Assembly: GCA_017475555.1 (NCBI GenBank) | Contig: JAFVFL010000019.1 | Coordinates: 168,105-232,104, forward strand | Direction: 5' to 3' | Source: Ruminococcus sp. | Lineage (GTDB): Bacteria > Bacillota > Clostridia > Oscillospirales > Ruminococcaceae | Length of the DNA: 64,000 bases | Part shown: positions 9,069 to 18,689 of the stretch, one piece after another | How the letters are laid out: each line of letters starts with the position of its first letter | Numbering within the stretch: position 1 is the stretch's first letter | Position numbers and translations under genes: made by a program | The notes under the pieces: model-generated | Databases searched by the model: none | What the model was told of the DNA's origin: nothing | Seen by the model: only the letters and a program-made list of their open reading frames with translations

Positions 9069-9080
9069 CAACAAAGTCAA
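9052..9080 (-). promoter_or_regulatory. his operon promoter
   Basis: On the minus strand TTGACT (9075-9080), 17 nt, TATCAT (9052-9057), starting right after the polC stop codon. Each hexamer matches five of six consensus bases. Confidence 0.7.
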
Positions 9081-9081
9081 G

Positions 9082-12000
9082 TCAAAAGAATGACATCTGT
9101 GAAGATTCAGGCAGTTCGCCGAATGCACCTATACTTTTCAACACATCTATTGTTGTTTTTGATGCACCGCTCATCTGCTGGAATTCCTCGATCGAGATGA
9201 ATCCTCCCTGCTGTGCAGCCTCATACAGCCCCTTTGCAGCATTTTCACCTACGCCGGACATCGCAGAAAATGGTATCCTGAGCTTTCCGTCCTCGATCAG
9301 GAAGTCCGTTGCGTGGGACTTGAAAATATCTATCGGCAGGAATTCAAAGCCTCTTGACAGCATTTCGTTAGTGATGAGGAGTATATCATGCAGATCATTT
9401 TCCTTGTTTGACCGCTGATTACCAAGCTCCTCAAGCTCCCTTATCCTGCTGCGTACAGTGTCCCTGCCCCTCACAGCAAGCTCGGCGTCGAAATCCTCAC
9501 CTCTGACCGAGAAGTATGTGGCGTAGTATTCAAGCGGCTTGTAGAGCTTGAACCAGCCCAGCTTTATCGCTGCGATAACATAAGCCGCAGCGTGAGCCTT
9601 AGGGAACATATACTTTATTTTCAGACAGCTTTCGATATACCAGTCCGGAACGTCGTGCTGCCTGAGCATTTCGATTATCTCCGGAGTGAACTCCTTGGGA
9701 GCCTTGCCCTTTCTCGTCCACTCCATTATCTTGAACGCCATTTTCGGCTCAACGCCCTTGTACAGCAGGTAAGTCATGATACTGTCTCTTGTTCCGATAA
9801 CGTCCGAAATCGTGCAGATGTTGTTGGCGATAAGCTCCTGAGCGTTGCCGAGCCATACGTCTGTACCGTGCGACAGACCCGATATCTGGAGGAAATCGCT
9901 GAATTTTGTGGGCTTTGCATCGAGGAGCATACCGATCGTGAAATTAGTACCCATTTCCGGTATGCCGAGGCTTCCGGTCTTGCAGAAGATATCCTCAGGA
10001 GTTACACCGAGAACAGTGCAGTCGGTACACATTTTCGTCACCTGCGGGTCAGTTGTGGGAACGTCCTTTATCTTCATGCCCGTGAGGTCTTCGAGGTGCT
10101 TGTACAGTGTTGGTACTACGTGGCCAAGCTCGTCGAGCTTCAATATGGTATCGTGCATGGAGTTGAAGTCGAAGTGGGTAGTTATCACCTCGGAGTCCTC
10201 GGAATCCGCAGGGTGCTGGACGGGAGTGAAGTCGTAGACCTCAAAATCCGACGGCACAACGACCATTCCGCCCGGATGCTGACCGGTAGTCCTTTTTACA
10301 CCGGTACAGCCGAGTGCGAGCCTGTTTATCTCGCTGTTGTTGAGCGTTATCTCACGCTCCTCGCAGTATTTTTTTACATAGCCGAATGCAGTTTTCTCCG
10401 CAACGGCAGATATAGTTCCAGCCTTGAAAACGTTCGCCTTTCCGAACAGCTTTTCAGTGTAGCGGTGGGCGTAGAACTGATATTCGTTGGAGAAATTGAG
10501 GTCGATATCCGGAGCCTTGTCACCGTCAAAGCCGAGGAAGGTCTCAAATGGTATATCATGACCGTCCCTCGACAGCTCAGTGCCGCATTTCGGGCATTTT
10601 TTCGCAGGAAGGTCAAAGCCTGAGCCATATTTTCCGTCGAGCATGAACTCGCTGTATCTGCATTCCGGGTTAGGGCAGATATAGTGCGGCGGCAGCGGAT
10701 TTACCTCTGAGATACCAGCCATTGAAGCGACGAACGATGAACCGACAGAGCCTCGTGAGCCGACGAGGTAGCCGTTCTCAACGGAGTTCCACACCAGCTT
10801 CTGTGCGATGATATATAGTACCGAAAAGCCGTGCTTGATAATGGACGAAAGCTCTCTGTCGAGCCGTTTTTCGACAAGCTCCGGAAGAGGGTCGCCGTAT
10901 ATCTCATGAGCCTTGTCGTGGGTTATTTTTATCAGCTCTTCCTCAGCACCGTCGATCGTCGGAGTAAACGTGCCCTTTGGTATCGGGCGTACTTTTTCGA
11001 TCATATCGGCAATGGCGTTGGTGTTGGTGATAACGACCTCCTTTGCCTTGTCAGCACCGAGGTATTCAAACTCCGCAAGCATTTCCTCAGTCGTCCGCAG
11101 GTACAGCGGCGGCTGGAAGTCGGTGTCCTTATATCCCATGCTTGCGAGGATTATCTTGCGGTATATTGCGTCCTTCGGGTCGATAAAGTGTACGTCGCAC
11201 GTTGCACATACCGGTATGCCGAGCTTATCGCCGAGTGCTATGATACGCCGGTTGTAGTCCCTCAGCTCCTCGGTGCTCTCAGCCTTTCCGTCACGTATCA
11301 GGAAATCGTTGTTGCACACTGGCTGTATCTCCAGATAGTCATAAAATCCCGCAAGCCTTTCCACAACATCATCCGGACGCTTGTTGAGCAGAGCCTGAAA
11401 CAGCTCACCGGCTTCGCAGGCACTTCCGAAAAGAAGCCCCTCTCTGTGCTTTATCAGCTCAGATTTCGGGATAAGCGGATTCTTGTAGAAGTATTTCAGG
11501 TTGCTCATCGAGATGAGCTTGTAGAGGTTTTTCATTCCAGCCTGATTGCGGACGAGGATTATCTGGTGATAGCTCCTCAGCTTTTTTGTCTCCACCTCTC
11601 CGGCGAATTCATCTATCTGGCTGATGCTCTCCATTCCCTTGTCCATGAGCCTCTTGACGAGCTCTATGTATATCCTTGCAAGCATATACGCATCATCTGA
11701 GGCGTGGTGGTGGTCAAACTTTCCGAGCTTCAGCTGCTTTGCAACAAGGTTCAGCTTGTGCCTGCCCATATTAGGCAGCATAGCCTGACACAGCACAAGG
11801 GTGTCGATATAAGTGTAGTCAAAGGAGATATCCTGCCGCTTGCAGACCTCGTTTATCATGGTCGTATCGAAGCTTGCATTATGTGCGGCGAGGAGCGGCT
11901 TGTCACCGCAGAATTCCATGAACATACGCAGAGCCTCAGCCTCGCCGGGAGCATTTTTAACGTCCTCATCGGAAATGCCGGTAAGCTCTGTTATCTTCTC

Positions 12001-13413
12001 CGGGATATGCTTTCCGGGGTTGACCTTAGTGTTGAAGGTATCGGTGACCTGTAGATTTTTCAGCTTTACCGCACCTATTTCCGTCAGCCTGTCATTGGCA
12101 AAGCTCAGACCGGTAGTCTCGACATCAAAAATGATTATCTCGTCGTTCACGCCTCTGCTGTCGCTGCCGTTGAGTATAGTTTCCCGGTCGATATCGTTGA
12201 CTACGTAAGCCTCGCAGCCGTAAATGACCTTGAAATCCTTGGGAGTGTTGTACATACAGTCCGGGAACGCCTGAACACAGCCGTGATCGGTGATCGCAAG
12301 AGCCTGATGTCCCCACGCAGCAGCACGTTTTATCAGAGTTACCGGGTCGGTAACGGCGTCCATAGCCGACATATTTGAATGACAGTGCAGCTCGACACGC
12401 TTTTCAGGATAGTTGTCCATACGTGGGATACGGCTCACCTTTATGATCGAAGCCGGGTCGAGCGTGATATCGTGGGCATAGGAGTCGTAGTCCACCTTGC
12501 CGTTGCAGAGCAGTGTCATTCCCTTTTTCAGCCCTGAGAGCTTGCCGATAAGCTCCTTGTCGGAGCTTTTGAGGAACACCTTCAGCATGAGCGAGCCGCT
12601 GTAGTCGGTGACACAAATGGTAAAGAGCAGCTTTTCGTTCCTCAGCTCCTTCTGCTCAGCTGCAAAGATATCTCCGACGATAACAGCCTTAGTGCCGAGG
12701 TTCTGCACCGCATCTGAGATCGGAACGGGCTTTTCACGGATAGCGTGACCCTTGATTATCTCCGCCGAGGCAGGGTCGAAGTCCACATCGAGAGACAGCT
12801 CATCAGCCGGTGCATTCGGCACAGCCGATCTTGCCTCCTCACGCTTTTTCTCCTCCGGATCAGGCTCAGGAGCAAGCTGGTCGCTGTAGTCCGGTATCTC
12901 CGGGGCAAGGCGTTTCATCATCGTGTCAAATTCATCATTTGAAAGCTCAGAGCTGCCCTCGAAGTCAACAGCTATCTTCTTGCCGAACTGATTATATATC
13001 AGCTGGCACAGAGCAGTGCCGACACGCTCCTTTATCAGTATATCCATTCCCCCGTGAACGAGCTTTATCGTGAGCTTGTCATCTGTGAGGGAAAATTCCG
13101 CATCATTGAAAAACCCGTTTACAAGCGGCTGGACACGCTTCAGCTGCTCCACGAGCACCTCCATGCAGTCAAGCCCGAACAGCTTTTCAGGGTATCTTGG
13201 CATGAGGCGGACTGAATCTATTTTCAGTGCATCTCTGGTCTGCTTTTCAAAAGCACTTATCTCTCCGGAGGTGAGCAGTGTGTCAAACAGAGCAAAGAAG
13301 CCCATGCTCATGAAGTTTTCGGAATAGGTAAGGCGGAATATCCTTCCGTTCCCGATGTTTTCCGGGATATCGGAGGTAAATCCGCTCAGGAAATCAGATA
13401 ATTTTATATCCAT
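9082..13413 (-). CDS. polC: DNA polymerase III alpha subunit, PolC type
   Basis: PolC is the leading-strand replicase of Firmicutes. The 1443-residue protein has an N-terminal region with an OB-fold (about 230-330), a PHP domain starting at VELHCHSNMSAMDAV (about 340) interrupted by a DEDD proofreading exonuclease (IIFDVETTGLSF, about 427), the polymerase core with FDGDKAPDIDLNF, and a C-terminal helix-hairpin-helix region. A four-cysteine zinc site is visible in CPNPECRY and CPKCG. Length and domain order are standard. It is the last gene of the pyrH-to-polC cluster and follows ispG by nine bases. Confidence 0.97.
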   Translation of the reverse strand: MDIKLSDFLSGFTSDIPENIGNGRIFRLTYSENFMSMGFFALFDTLLTSGEISAFEKQTRDALKIDSVRLMPRYPEKLFGLDCMEVLVEQLKRVQPLVNGFFNDAEFSLTDDKLTIKLVHGGMDILIKERVGTALCQLIYNQFGKKIAVDFEGSSELSNDEFDTMMKRLAPEIPDYSDQLAPEPDPEEKKREEARSAVPNAPADELSLDVDFDPASAEIIKGHAIREKPVPISDAVQNLGTKAVIVGDIFAAEQKELRNEKLLFTICVTDYSGSLMLKVFLKSSDKELIGKLSGLKKGMTLLCNGKVDYDSYAHDITLDPASIIKVSRIPRMDNYPEKRVELHCHSNMSAMDAVTDPVTLIKRAAAWGHQALAITDHGCVQAFPDCMYNTPKDFKVIYGCEAYVVNDIDRETILNGSDSRGVNDEIIIFDVETTGLSFANDRLTEIGAVKLKNLQVTDTFNTKVNPGKHIPEKITELTGISDEDVKNAPGEAEALRMFMEFCGDKPLLAAHNASFDTTMINEVCKRQDISFDYTYIDTLVLCQAMLPNMGRHKLNLVAKQLKLGKFDHHHASDDAYMLARIYIELVKRLMDKGMESISQIDEFAGEVETKKLRSYHQIILVRNQAGMKNLYKLISMSNLKYFYKNPLIPKSELIKHREGLLFGSACEAGELFQALLNKRPDDVVERLAGFYDYLEIQPVCNNDFLIRDGKAESTEELRDYNRRIIALGDKLGIPVCATCDVHFIDPKDAIYRKIILASMGYKDTDFQPPLYLRTTEEMLAEFEYLGADKAKEVVITNTNAIADMIEKVRPIPKGTFTPTIDGAEEELIKITHDKAHEIYGDPLPELVEKRLDRELSSIIKHGFSVLYIIAQKLVWNSVENGYLVGSRGSVGSSFVASMAGISEVNPLPPHYICPNPECRYSEFMLDGKYGSGFDLPAKKCPKCGTELSRDGHDIPFETFLGFDGDKAPDIDLNFSNEYQFYAHRYTEKLFGKANVFKAGTISAVAEKTAFGYVKKYCEEREITLNNSEINRLALGCTGVKRTTGQHPGGMVVVPSDFEVYDFTPVQHPADSEDSEVITTHFDFNSMHDTILKLDELGHVVPTLYKHLEDLTGMKIKDVPTTDPQVTKMCTDCTVLGVTPEDIFCKTGSLGIPEMGTNFTIGMLLDAKPTKFSDFLQISGLSHGTDVWLGNAQELIANNICTISDVIGTRDSIMTYLLYKGVEPKMAFKIMEWTRKGKAPKEFTPEIIEMLRQHDVPDWYIESCLKIKYMFPKAHAAAYVIAAIKLGWFKLYKPLEYYATYFSVRGEDFDAELAVRGRDTVRSRIRELEELGNQRSNKENDLHDILLITNEMLSRGFEFLPIDIFKSHATDFLIEDGKLRIPFSAMSGVGENAAKGLYEAAQQGGFISIEEFQQMSGASKTTIDVLKSIGAFGELPESSQMSFF

Positions 13414-13422
13414 AGCATTATC

Positions 13423-14460
13423 TCAGAGCCTTTCTATCTCAGCAAGCAGCTCCGAAACTATATCCTCCTCTCTTATCTTTCTCTGCGAGCCGTCCTTTTT
13501 GAATATCACGGCACACCCGTCGCCGCCGGCGATACCGACATCAGCCTCTCTTGCTTCACCAGGGCCGTTGACGATACAGCCCATAACAGCGACAGTTATA
13601 TCCTTATCGAGGTCTTTTACAGCCTCCTCTATCTTTTTTGCAGTACCGATAAGGTCGATACGTGTTCTTCCGCAGGTCGGACATGATACCATGCGTACAC
13701 CGCCTCTTTTTCCGATACACCGGAGGATATCCTTAGCGGCTTCGATCTCCTTTACCGGCTCATCAGTGAGGGAGACTCTGATCGTCTCACCTATCCCGTC
13801 GCACAGAAGAGAGCCGATCCCGACAGCTGACTTGATAAGTCCCATTCTCTCAGTGCCCGCCTCGGTAACTCCGAGGTGCAGCGGATAGCGGCATTTCTGT
13901 GCAGCGAGCCTGTAGGAGGCGATCATTCTGTTCACGTCTGAGGATTTTATCGAGATGACGATATCCTCAAAATCAAAGCGTTCGAGCAGAGCAGCGTGAC
14001 CCATTGCACTCTCAACAAGTGCCTCCGGTACAGGTGAGCCGTACTTTGCAAGTATCTCCTTTTCAAGCGAGCCGGAATTAACGCCGATCCTTATCGGGAT
14101 ACCCTTGCTCCTGCACGTGTCAGCAACAGCCTTCACCCTGTCCATACTGCCGATATTTCCGGGGTTTATCCGTATCTTGTCTATTCCGGCAGCTGCCGCC
14201 TCAAGAGCAAGCCGGTAGTCGAAGTGGATATCCGCAACGAGCGGTATCTTCACAGCCTCCTTTATCGCCGGGATAAGCCTTACCGCCGCCATATCAGGTA
14301 TAGCCGCACGGATTATCTCGCACCCGGCTTCTTCAAGCTCCTTAGCCTGTCTGACACTTCCCTCTATATCATCAGAGCGTGCGTTGAGCATAGATTGTAT
14401 GTAGATATGCTTTCCGTCGAGGACGCAGTCCCCGACTCTTACTGGTCTGACATCTCTCAT
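13423..14460 (-). CDS. ispG: 4-hydroxy-3-methylbut-2-enyl diphosphate synthase
   Basis: IspG reductively opens methylerythritol cyclodiphosphate, the sixth step of the MEP isoprenoid pathway, using a [4Fe-4S] cluster. The 345-residue protein has an N-terminal TIM barrel and C-terminal cluster ligands in VSCPTCGRTRIDL and VMGCIVNGPGEA. It lies in the usual order after rseP, apart from an intervening RNase Z gene. Dxr is in the same cluster. Confidence 0.97.
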   Translation of the reverse strand: MRDVRPVRVGDCVLDGKHIYIQSMLNARSDDIEGSVRQAKELEEAGCEIIRAAIPDMAAVRLIPAIKEAVKIPLVADIHFDYRLALEAAAAGIDKIRINPGNIGSMDRVKAVADTCRSKGIPIRIGVNSGSLEKEILAKYGSPVPEALVESAMGHAALLERFDFEDIVISIKSSDVNRMIASYRLAAQKCRYPLHLGVTEAGTERMGLIKSAVGIGSLLCDGIGETIRVSLTDEPVKEIEAAKDILRCIGKRGGVRMVSCPTCGRTRIDLIGTAKKIEEAVKDLDKDITVAVMGCIVNGPGEAREADVGIAGGDGCAVIFKKDGSQRKIREEDIVSELLAEIERL

Positions 14461-14479
14461 AATATACCTCCATAATGGT

Positions 14480-15394
14480 CTACAGCGTTATTCTTTCTCC
14501 GTCCGAGGATATCCTCACTCCGGGGAATATCCTTTTCAGGGCTTTTTCGTATATTTCCGGTTCTTTTTCTGCCGGGCTGAAATGCGTCAGCCACAGCCGC
14601 TTCGCCCCGGCGTCGTGTGCAAGGCTGCAGGCGTCCTGCATGAGCATATGTCTTTTTTCATCGAGAGAGGGCTTTTTTTCCGGCAGTCCGTACATTCCCT
14701 CGCAAATGAACAGGTCGGCATTTTCTGCAAATCCGGCGATCTCCGGTAATGGCAGAGTATCGGTCGTGTATACGACCTTCACCGGTTCACGCTGAGAGCC
14801 TGTGACCTGACCGGGAGCGATAACAGCTCCGCCGGGGAGCGTCACGCTCTGACCAGAGTGCAGAGCCTTCCAGTATTCTACAGGAACTCCAAGCTCCCTT
14901 GCCCTTTCCGGCTCAAATACCGGCTTTTTCCTCAGCTCGATGCAGTACCCAAGACAAGGTACTCTGTGCGAGAGCGGGAGTGTCCTGACAGTAAGCAGAG
15001 GGTCGATAAACGTGAGCGGGATATCACTCTCCCTATCCTCATCAAGCGGCTGTGCCGAAACAGGGTAGGGGAGTCCTCCGGTGATATTTGCAAGAGCATT
15101 AATGACCGGAATACAGCTACGGGGAGCGAATATCCTCAGCTCCTCGGTACGTCCGGTGTTGGATATTGAGGACAGAAGCCCCGGCAGCCCGAAGATATGG
15201 TCGCCGTGGGAATGAGTGATGAAAATGCACTCTATCCGGCTCAGCTTCACCCCATGAGCGGCAGCGGCGACCTGAGTCCCCTCACCGCAGTCGATAAGCA
15301 CAGCCCTGCCGTTATGCTCATAGTAAAGGCTCGTGAGAAATCTGTCCCTGAGCGGCAGCATACCGCCCGTCCCCAAAAGGCAAATATCCGGCAT
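14480..15394 (-). CDS. rnz: Ribonuclease Z (metallo-beta-lactamase fold)
   Basis: The protein (about 304 residues) has the tRNase Z layout: LLGTGGMLPLRDR at the N-terminus, the zinc motif FITHSHGDHIFGLPGLL, further ligands in TDTLP and in the C-terminal LTHFSPAE, matching RNase Z, which trims tRNA 3' ends. I start at 15394 because GGGGGGATAAT precedes this ATG and the rseP stop lies just before it; an in-frame start at 15412 would overlap rseP. Placement between rseP and ispG is unusual. Another MBL-fold hydrolase is a weaker alternative. Confidence 0.85.
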   Translation of the reverse strand: MPDICLLGTGGMLPLRDRFLTSLYYEHNGRAVLIDCGEGTQVAAAAHGVKLSRIECIFITHSHGDHIFGLPGLLSSISNTGRTEELRIFAPRSCIPVINALANITGGLPYPVSAQPLDEDRESDIPLTFIDPLLTVRTLPLSHRVPCLGYCIELRKKPVFEPERARELGVPVEYWKALHSGQSVTLPGGAVIAPGQVTGSQREPVKVVYTTDTLPLPEIAGFAENADLFICEGMYGLPEKKPSLDEKRHMLMQDACSLAHDAGAKRLWLTHFSPAEKEPEIYEKALKRIFPGVRISSDGERITL

Positions 15395-15395
15395 A

Positions 15396-16454
15396 TTATC
15401 CCCCCGTGACAAGTCGTGCGATGTCGTTGTACGTGGCGAATATCATTATTCCGAACAGCAGTACCATTCCTGCAAGGTGGACATACCCCTCATGCTCCGG
15501 CTTCACCGGCTTGCGGCGTACAAGCTCGATAAGGCAGAACAGGAGCCGTCCGCCGTCAAGAGCAGGTACCGGGAGAAGGTTGAAGATACCGACGTTTATA
15601 GTGATCAGCGAGGTCATGTACAGCAGATTGAAGATAAGGTCTGCCGTGTCCTCAGATTCCTCAGTCGTCTCATTTATCGCAGTGACCACCCCGACAGGGC
15701 CGGAGACATCGTCCCGGCTCAGCTTTCCGGTTATCATCTGCCTGAGGGACATAAAGACGATATGCCCCATTGACTTGAATATCTGCCCCGAGCAGCGTAC
15801 TACAGTGAACGGAACCTTGTCAAGAGTAACAAGCCCGAAATCTACCGCCGAGCCGCTCTGCTCATCATGGAACGTGACATTATCGAGCCTTACCCGCTTT
15901 CCGTCACGCTTTACAACAAGGTCATGGGTATCGCCAGCGGAGGTCTCGAACATATAGTTAAGGTCGAGAATGCTGTATATCGAGGTGCCGTCCATCTCGA
16001 CTATGACATCATCATGCCGCAGTCCGGTCTTGTAGCTCCCGGCGTAGTAGGTCACTGATCCATCGTCATTCCTCACGCCGCTGAAGCCCTTTATCTGCGT
16101 TGTCGGTATCGCATCGAACATACTGCTCATGAAGATAAGGCACACAATACCGAGTACGAAATTCATTGAAGCACCGGCGACCAGCACTATCATTCTTTTC
16201 CACAGCTTTGCATTCCTGAAGCTTCTCGGATCGTCATTTGTTTCGTCCTCACCTGCCATTGCACAGAATCCGCCGACAGGCAGGGCACGCAGCGAATACA
16301 AGGTCTCACCGTGCTGACGGGAGATCAGCTTCGGGCCCATTCCGACTGCAAACTCCAGAACCTTTATCCCGCACAGCTTTGCACAGATAAAGTGCCCGAA
16401 TTCGTGGATAGTAACGATAAGACCGAAGATGATTATGGCAATAATGATACCCAT
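15396..16454 (-). CDS. rseP: Site-2 membrane metalloprotease RseP/RasP
   Basis: This intramembrane zinc protease cleaves anti-sigma factors and remnant signal peptides. The 352-residue protein has HEFGH (17-21) in the first transmembrane helix, a PDZ domain in the middle (about 130-210), and the second catalytic motif LLPVPALDGGRLL near the C-terminus. Three or four membrane segments are visible. It follows dxr by 26 bases in the classical dxr-rseP order. Confidence 0.95.
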   Translation of the reverse strand: MGIIIAIIIFGLIVTIHEFGHFICAKLCGIKVLEFAVGMGPKLISRQHGETLYSLRALPVGGFCAMAGEDETNDDPRSFRNAKLWKRMIVLVAGASMNFVLGIVCLIFMSSMFDAIPTTQIKGFSGVRNDDGSVTYYAGSYKTGLRHDDVIVEMDGTSIYSILDLNYMFETSAGDTHDLVVKRDGKRVRLDNVTFHDEQSGSAVDFGLVTLDKVPFTVVRCSGQIFKSMGHIVFMSLRQMITGKLSRDDVSGPVGVVTAINETTEESEDTADLIFNLLYMTSLITINVGIFNLLPVPALDGGRLLFCLIELVRRKPVKPEHEGYVHLAGMVLLFGIMIFATYNDIARLVTGG

Positions 16455-16480
16455 GATAAATATCCTTTCGTTGGCTTATG

Positions 16481-17650
16481 TCAGCCGGAAACAGCATTGC
16501 GGACGTACTCCCTCGCCGCCGAGTCTGCCTTCATGACATCGGAGTAGTCCTTTATCTCTGAGCTTCCGAAATTGTCGAGCACTGAGGAAACTATCTCGCC
16601 TATGCGGATAAATTCTATCTCGTCGTTGAGGAAAGCCCTGACAGCCTCTTCATTTGCGGAATTGACAAGGCATGGATATGCACCGCCCCGGTCAATGGCT
16701 TCTATCGCTGCTCCGAGGCACCTGAATGTCTCAATGTCAGGCTTTGCAAAGGTGAGCGTGCCGTAGTCGGTAAGAGACAGCCGGCGTGTCGGGCATTCAA
16801 GCCTGTCGGGGTATAGCAGGGCGTATTGTATAGGTATCTTCATATCCGGCACACCGAGCTGTGCGATAACAGAGTAGTCGTTGTACTCCACCGCTGAGTG
16901 GATAACGCTCTGCCTGTGTACGATTATCTCTATCTGCGACGGGTCGAGGTCGAAGAGCCATTTTGCCTCGATAAACTCCAGTCCCTTGTTCATCAGAGTT
17001 GCCGAGTCTATGGTTATCTTGCTGCCCATTTCCCAGTTCGGGTGCTTCAGAGCCTGAGCCTTTGTGACGCTGCGGAGCTGGTCGTAGGTGTATCCGAAGA
17101 AGGGGCCGCCAGATGCAGTGAGGAGTATCCTGCTCACCTGCTCACGCTTGTTGCCCTGAAGACACTGGAATATAGCCGAATGCTCGCTGTCTATCGGGTA
17201 TATCCTAACGCCCTTCTCCTTAGCCGCACTCATCACCAGCTCACCGCCAGCAACGAGAGTTTCCTTGTTCGCAAGTGCTACGTCCTTTCCGGCTTCAATG
17301 GCAGTCAGGGTCGGAAGAAGCCCCACCATGCCCACAACGGAGTTAAGTACGATGTCATTCTGCTCCATTGCAGCGATACTGCACAGTCCCTCCATTCCGC
17401 AGAGGACTTTTATTCCCGTATCACTGAGCCTGTCGGTAAGCTCCCTGTATTTGTCCTCCCGGTAGATGCAGACGTACTCCGGGTTGAATTTTCTTGCCTG
17501 CTCCTCAAGAAGCTCAGTGCTGCTGTTTGCGGCGAGTGCAGTTATTTCAAAGCCGTGCTTTTCGCACACCTCAAGCGACTGGGTGCCGATAGAGCCTGTC
17601 GAGCCGAGCAGAGCGACCTTTTTGCTGTTTTTATTGGCTGCAATATCCAT
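16481..17650 (-). CDS. dxr: 1-deoxy-D-xylulose-5-phosphate reductoisomerase
   Basis: Dxr converts DXP to MEP with NADPH, the first committed MEP-pathway step. The 389-residue protein shows the nucleotide-binding loop LLGSTGSIGTQSL, the metal-binding YPIDSEHSAIFQCL and the flexible-loop region ASGGPF. The ATG at 17650 follows AAAAGGGGGAGCATA; an upstream in-frame extension of 39 codons is AT-rich and unlike the family. About 130 bases without a gene separate it from cdsA. Confidence 0.96.
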   Translation of the reverse strand: MDIAANKNSKKVALLGSTGSIGTQSLEVCEKHGFEITALAANSSTELLEEQARKFNPEYVCIYREDKYRELTDRLSDTGIKVLCGMEGLCSIAAMEQNDIVLNSVVGMVGLLPTLTAIEAGKDVALANKETLVAGGELVMSAAKEKGVRIYPIDSEHSAIFQCLQGNKREQVSRILLTASGGPFFGYTYDQLRSVTKAQALKHPNWEMGSKITIDSATLMNKGLEFIEAKWLFDLDPSQIEIIVHRQSVIHSAVEYNDYSVIAQLGVPDMKIPIQYALLYPDRLECPTRRLSLTDYGTLTFAKPDIETFRCLGAAIEAIDRGGAYPCLVNSANEEAVRAFLNDEIEFIRIGEIVSSVLDNFGSSEIKDYSDVMKADSAAREYVRNAVSG

Positions 17651-17780
17651 TATGCTCCCCCTTTTTGTAAGGATAATTCGTGTTTGATGATAATTATATG
17701 AAAAAAATAATTCAAATATAACGCAAGAAAGGACTCTCGCAGCAGCGATCGCCCTTTTTGCCCGCAATACAGCAGTCAGA

Positions 17781-18689
17781 CTACTGCATGGAATAGTTCA
17801 TAAGTATAACGCCGAAGAAATTCACAAGCAGGGCGTAAAACGCCGGAAGCACGAACAGTACGCTGTCGAACCTGTCCATAAGTCCGCCGTGACCGGGCAT
17901 TATCCTTCCGTAGTCCTTGAAGCCTATCTGCCGCTTTACCATTGAAGCAGACAGATCGCCTACAGTTCCCACAACTGCACACACTGCACCCATGATGAAC
18001 GTGATAAGCATTATCTTCAACGAAAAGCCGAGATATATTGAAAATGCTGCGGCGTACACTATACCGGTAGTGAGTATGCCGCCAACAAAGCCCTCGATCG
18101 TCTTTTTCGGGCTTATTTCCGGACACAGCTTATGCTTGCCGAGAGCGACACCGGTAAAGTACGCACCCGTATCAGCTATCCACGCACCGCACAGAGCCAT
18201 GATGAGAAAGAATCTTCCCATTCCAGCCGGGAACATCCTGTCGATACGGACGATAGTGCTCATGGACTGCGGAACGAGTATCATGACAGCGAGTGCAAAG
18301 AAGACCTGCTCGTAACGGATCGTCCTGTGCATTTTCAGCCATGTGACAAACACGATGAATGCCGCAATAAGTGTGACGCTGAACGCATAGACGGTCGTAC
18401 CTGCGTTAATGCCGGTGTTGAGCAGAAGCTCCGCCACATCGTAGTCAGCTTTATCAAAAAAGCTTGTCCTGTAGAATTTGCTGTAGATATACGGCATTGT
18501 GATACCACAGAACTCTACTGCAACGAAAATCGGCTTGCATTTCTCAAGCTCCACAGCTCTCAGCAGCTCGAACAGCATCACAGCGATTATCACAGCAACA
18601 GCGACCGGCAGGACTATAGTAGTATCGAAAACGAGCACCGCCGCAAGTATCACGACTCCGACCGCACCTGAGATTATCCGGGTACGCAT
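17781..18689 (-). CDS. cdsA: Phosphatidate cytidylyltransferase
   Basis: CdsA makes CDP-diacylglycerol for phospholipid synthesis. About 302 residues with roughly eight hydrophobic segments and the family signature SPKKTIEGFVGG, followed by GTVGDLSASMVKRQIGFKD near the C-terminus. The ATG at 18689 overlaps the uppS stop (TGATG) and has GGAGG six bases upstream; a GTG one codon earlier is also possible. Confidence 0.95.
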   Translation of the reverse strand: MRTRIISGAVGVVILAAVLVFDTTIVLPVAVAVIIAVMLFELLRAVELEKCKPIFVAVEFCGITMPYIYSKFYRTSFFDKADYDVAELLLNTGINAGTTVYAFSVTLIAAFIVFVTWLKMHRTIRYEQVFFALAVMILVPQSMSTIVRIDRMFPAGMGRFFLIMALCGAWIADTGAYFTGVALGKHKLCPEISPKKTIEGFVGGILTTGIVYAAAFSIYLGFSLKIMLITFIMGAVCAVVGTVGDLSASMVKRQIGFKDYGRIMPGHGGLMDRFDSVLFVLPAFYALLVNFFGVILMNYSMQ

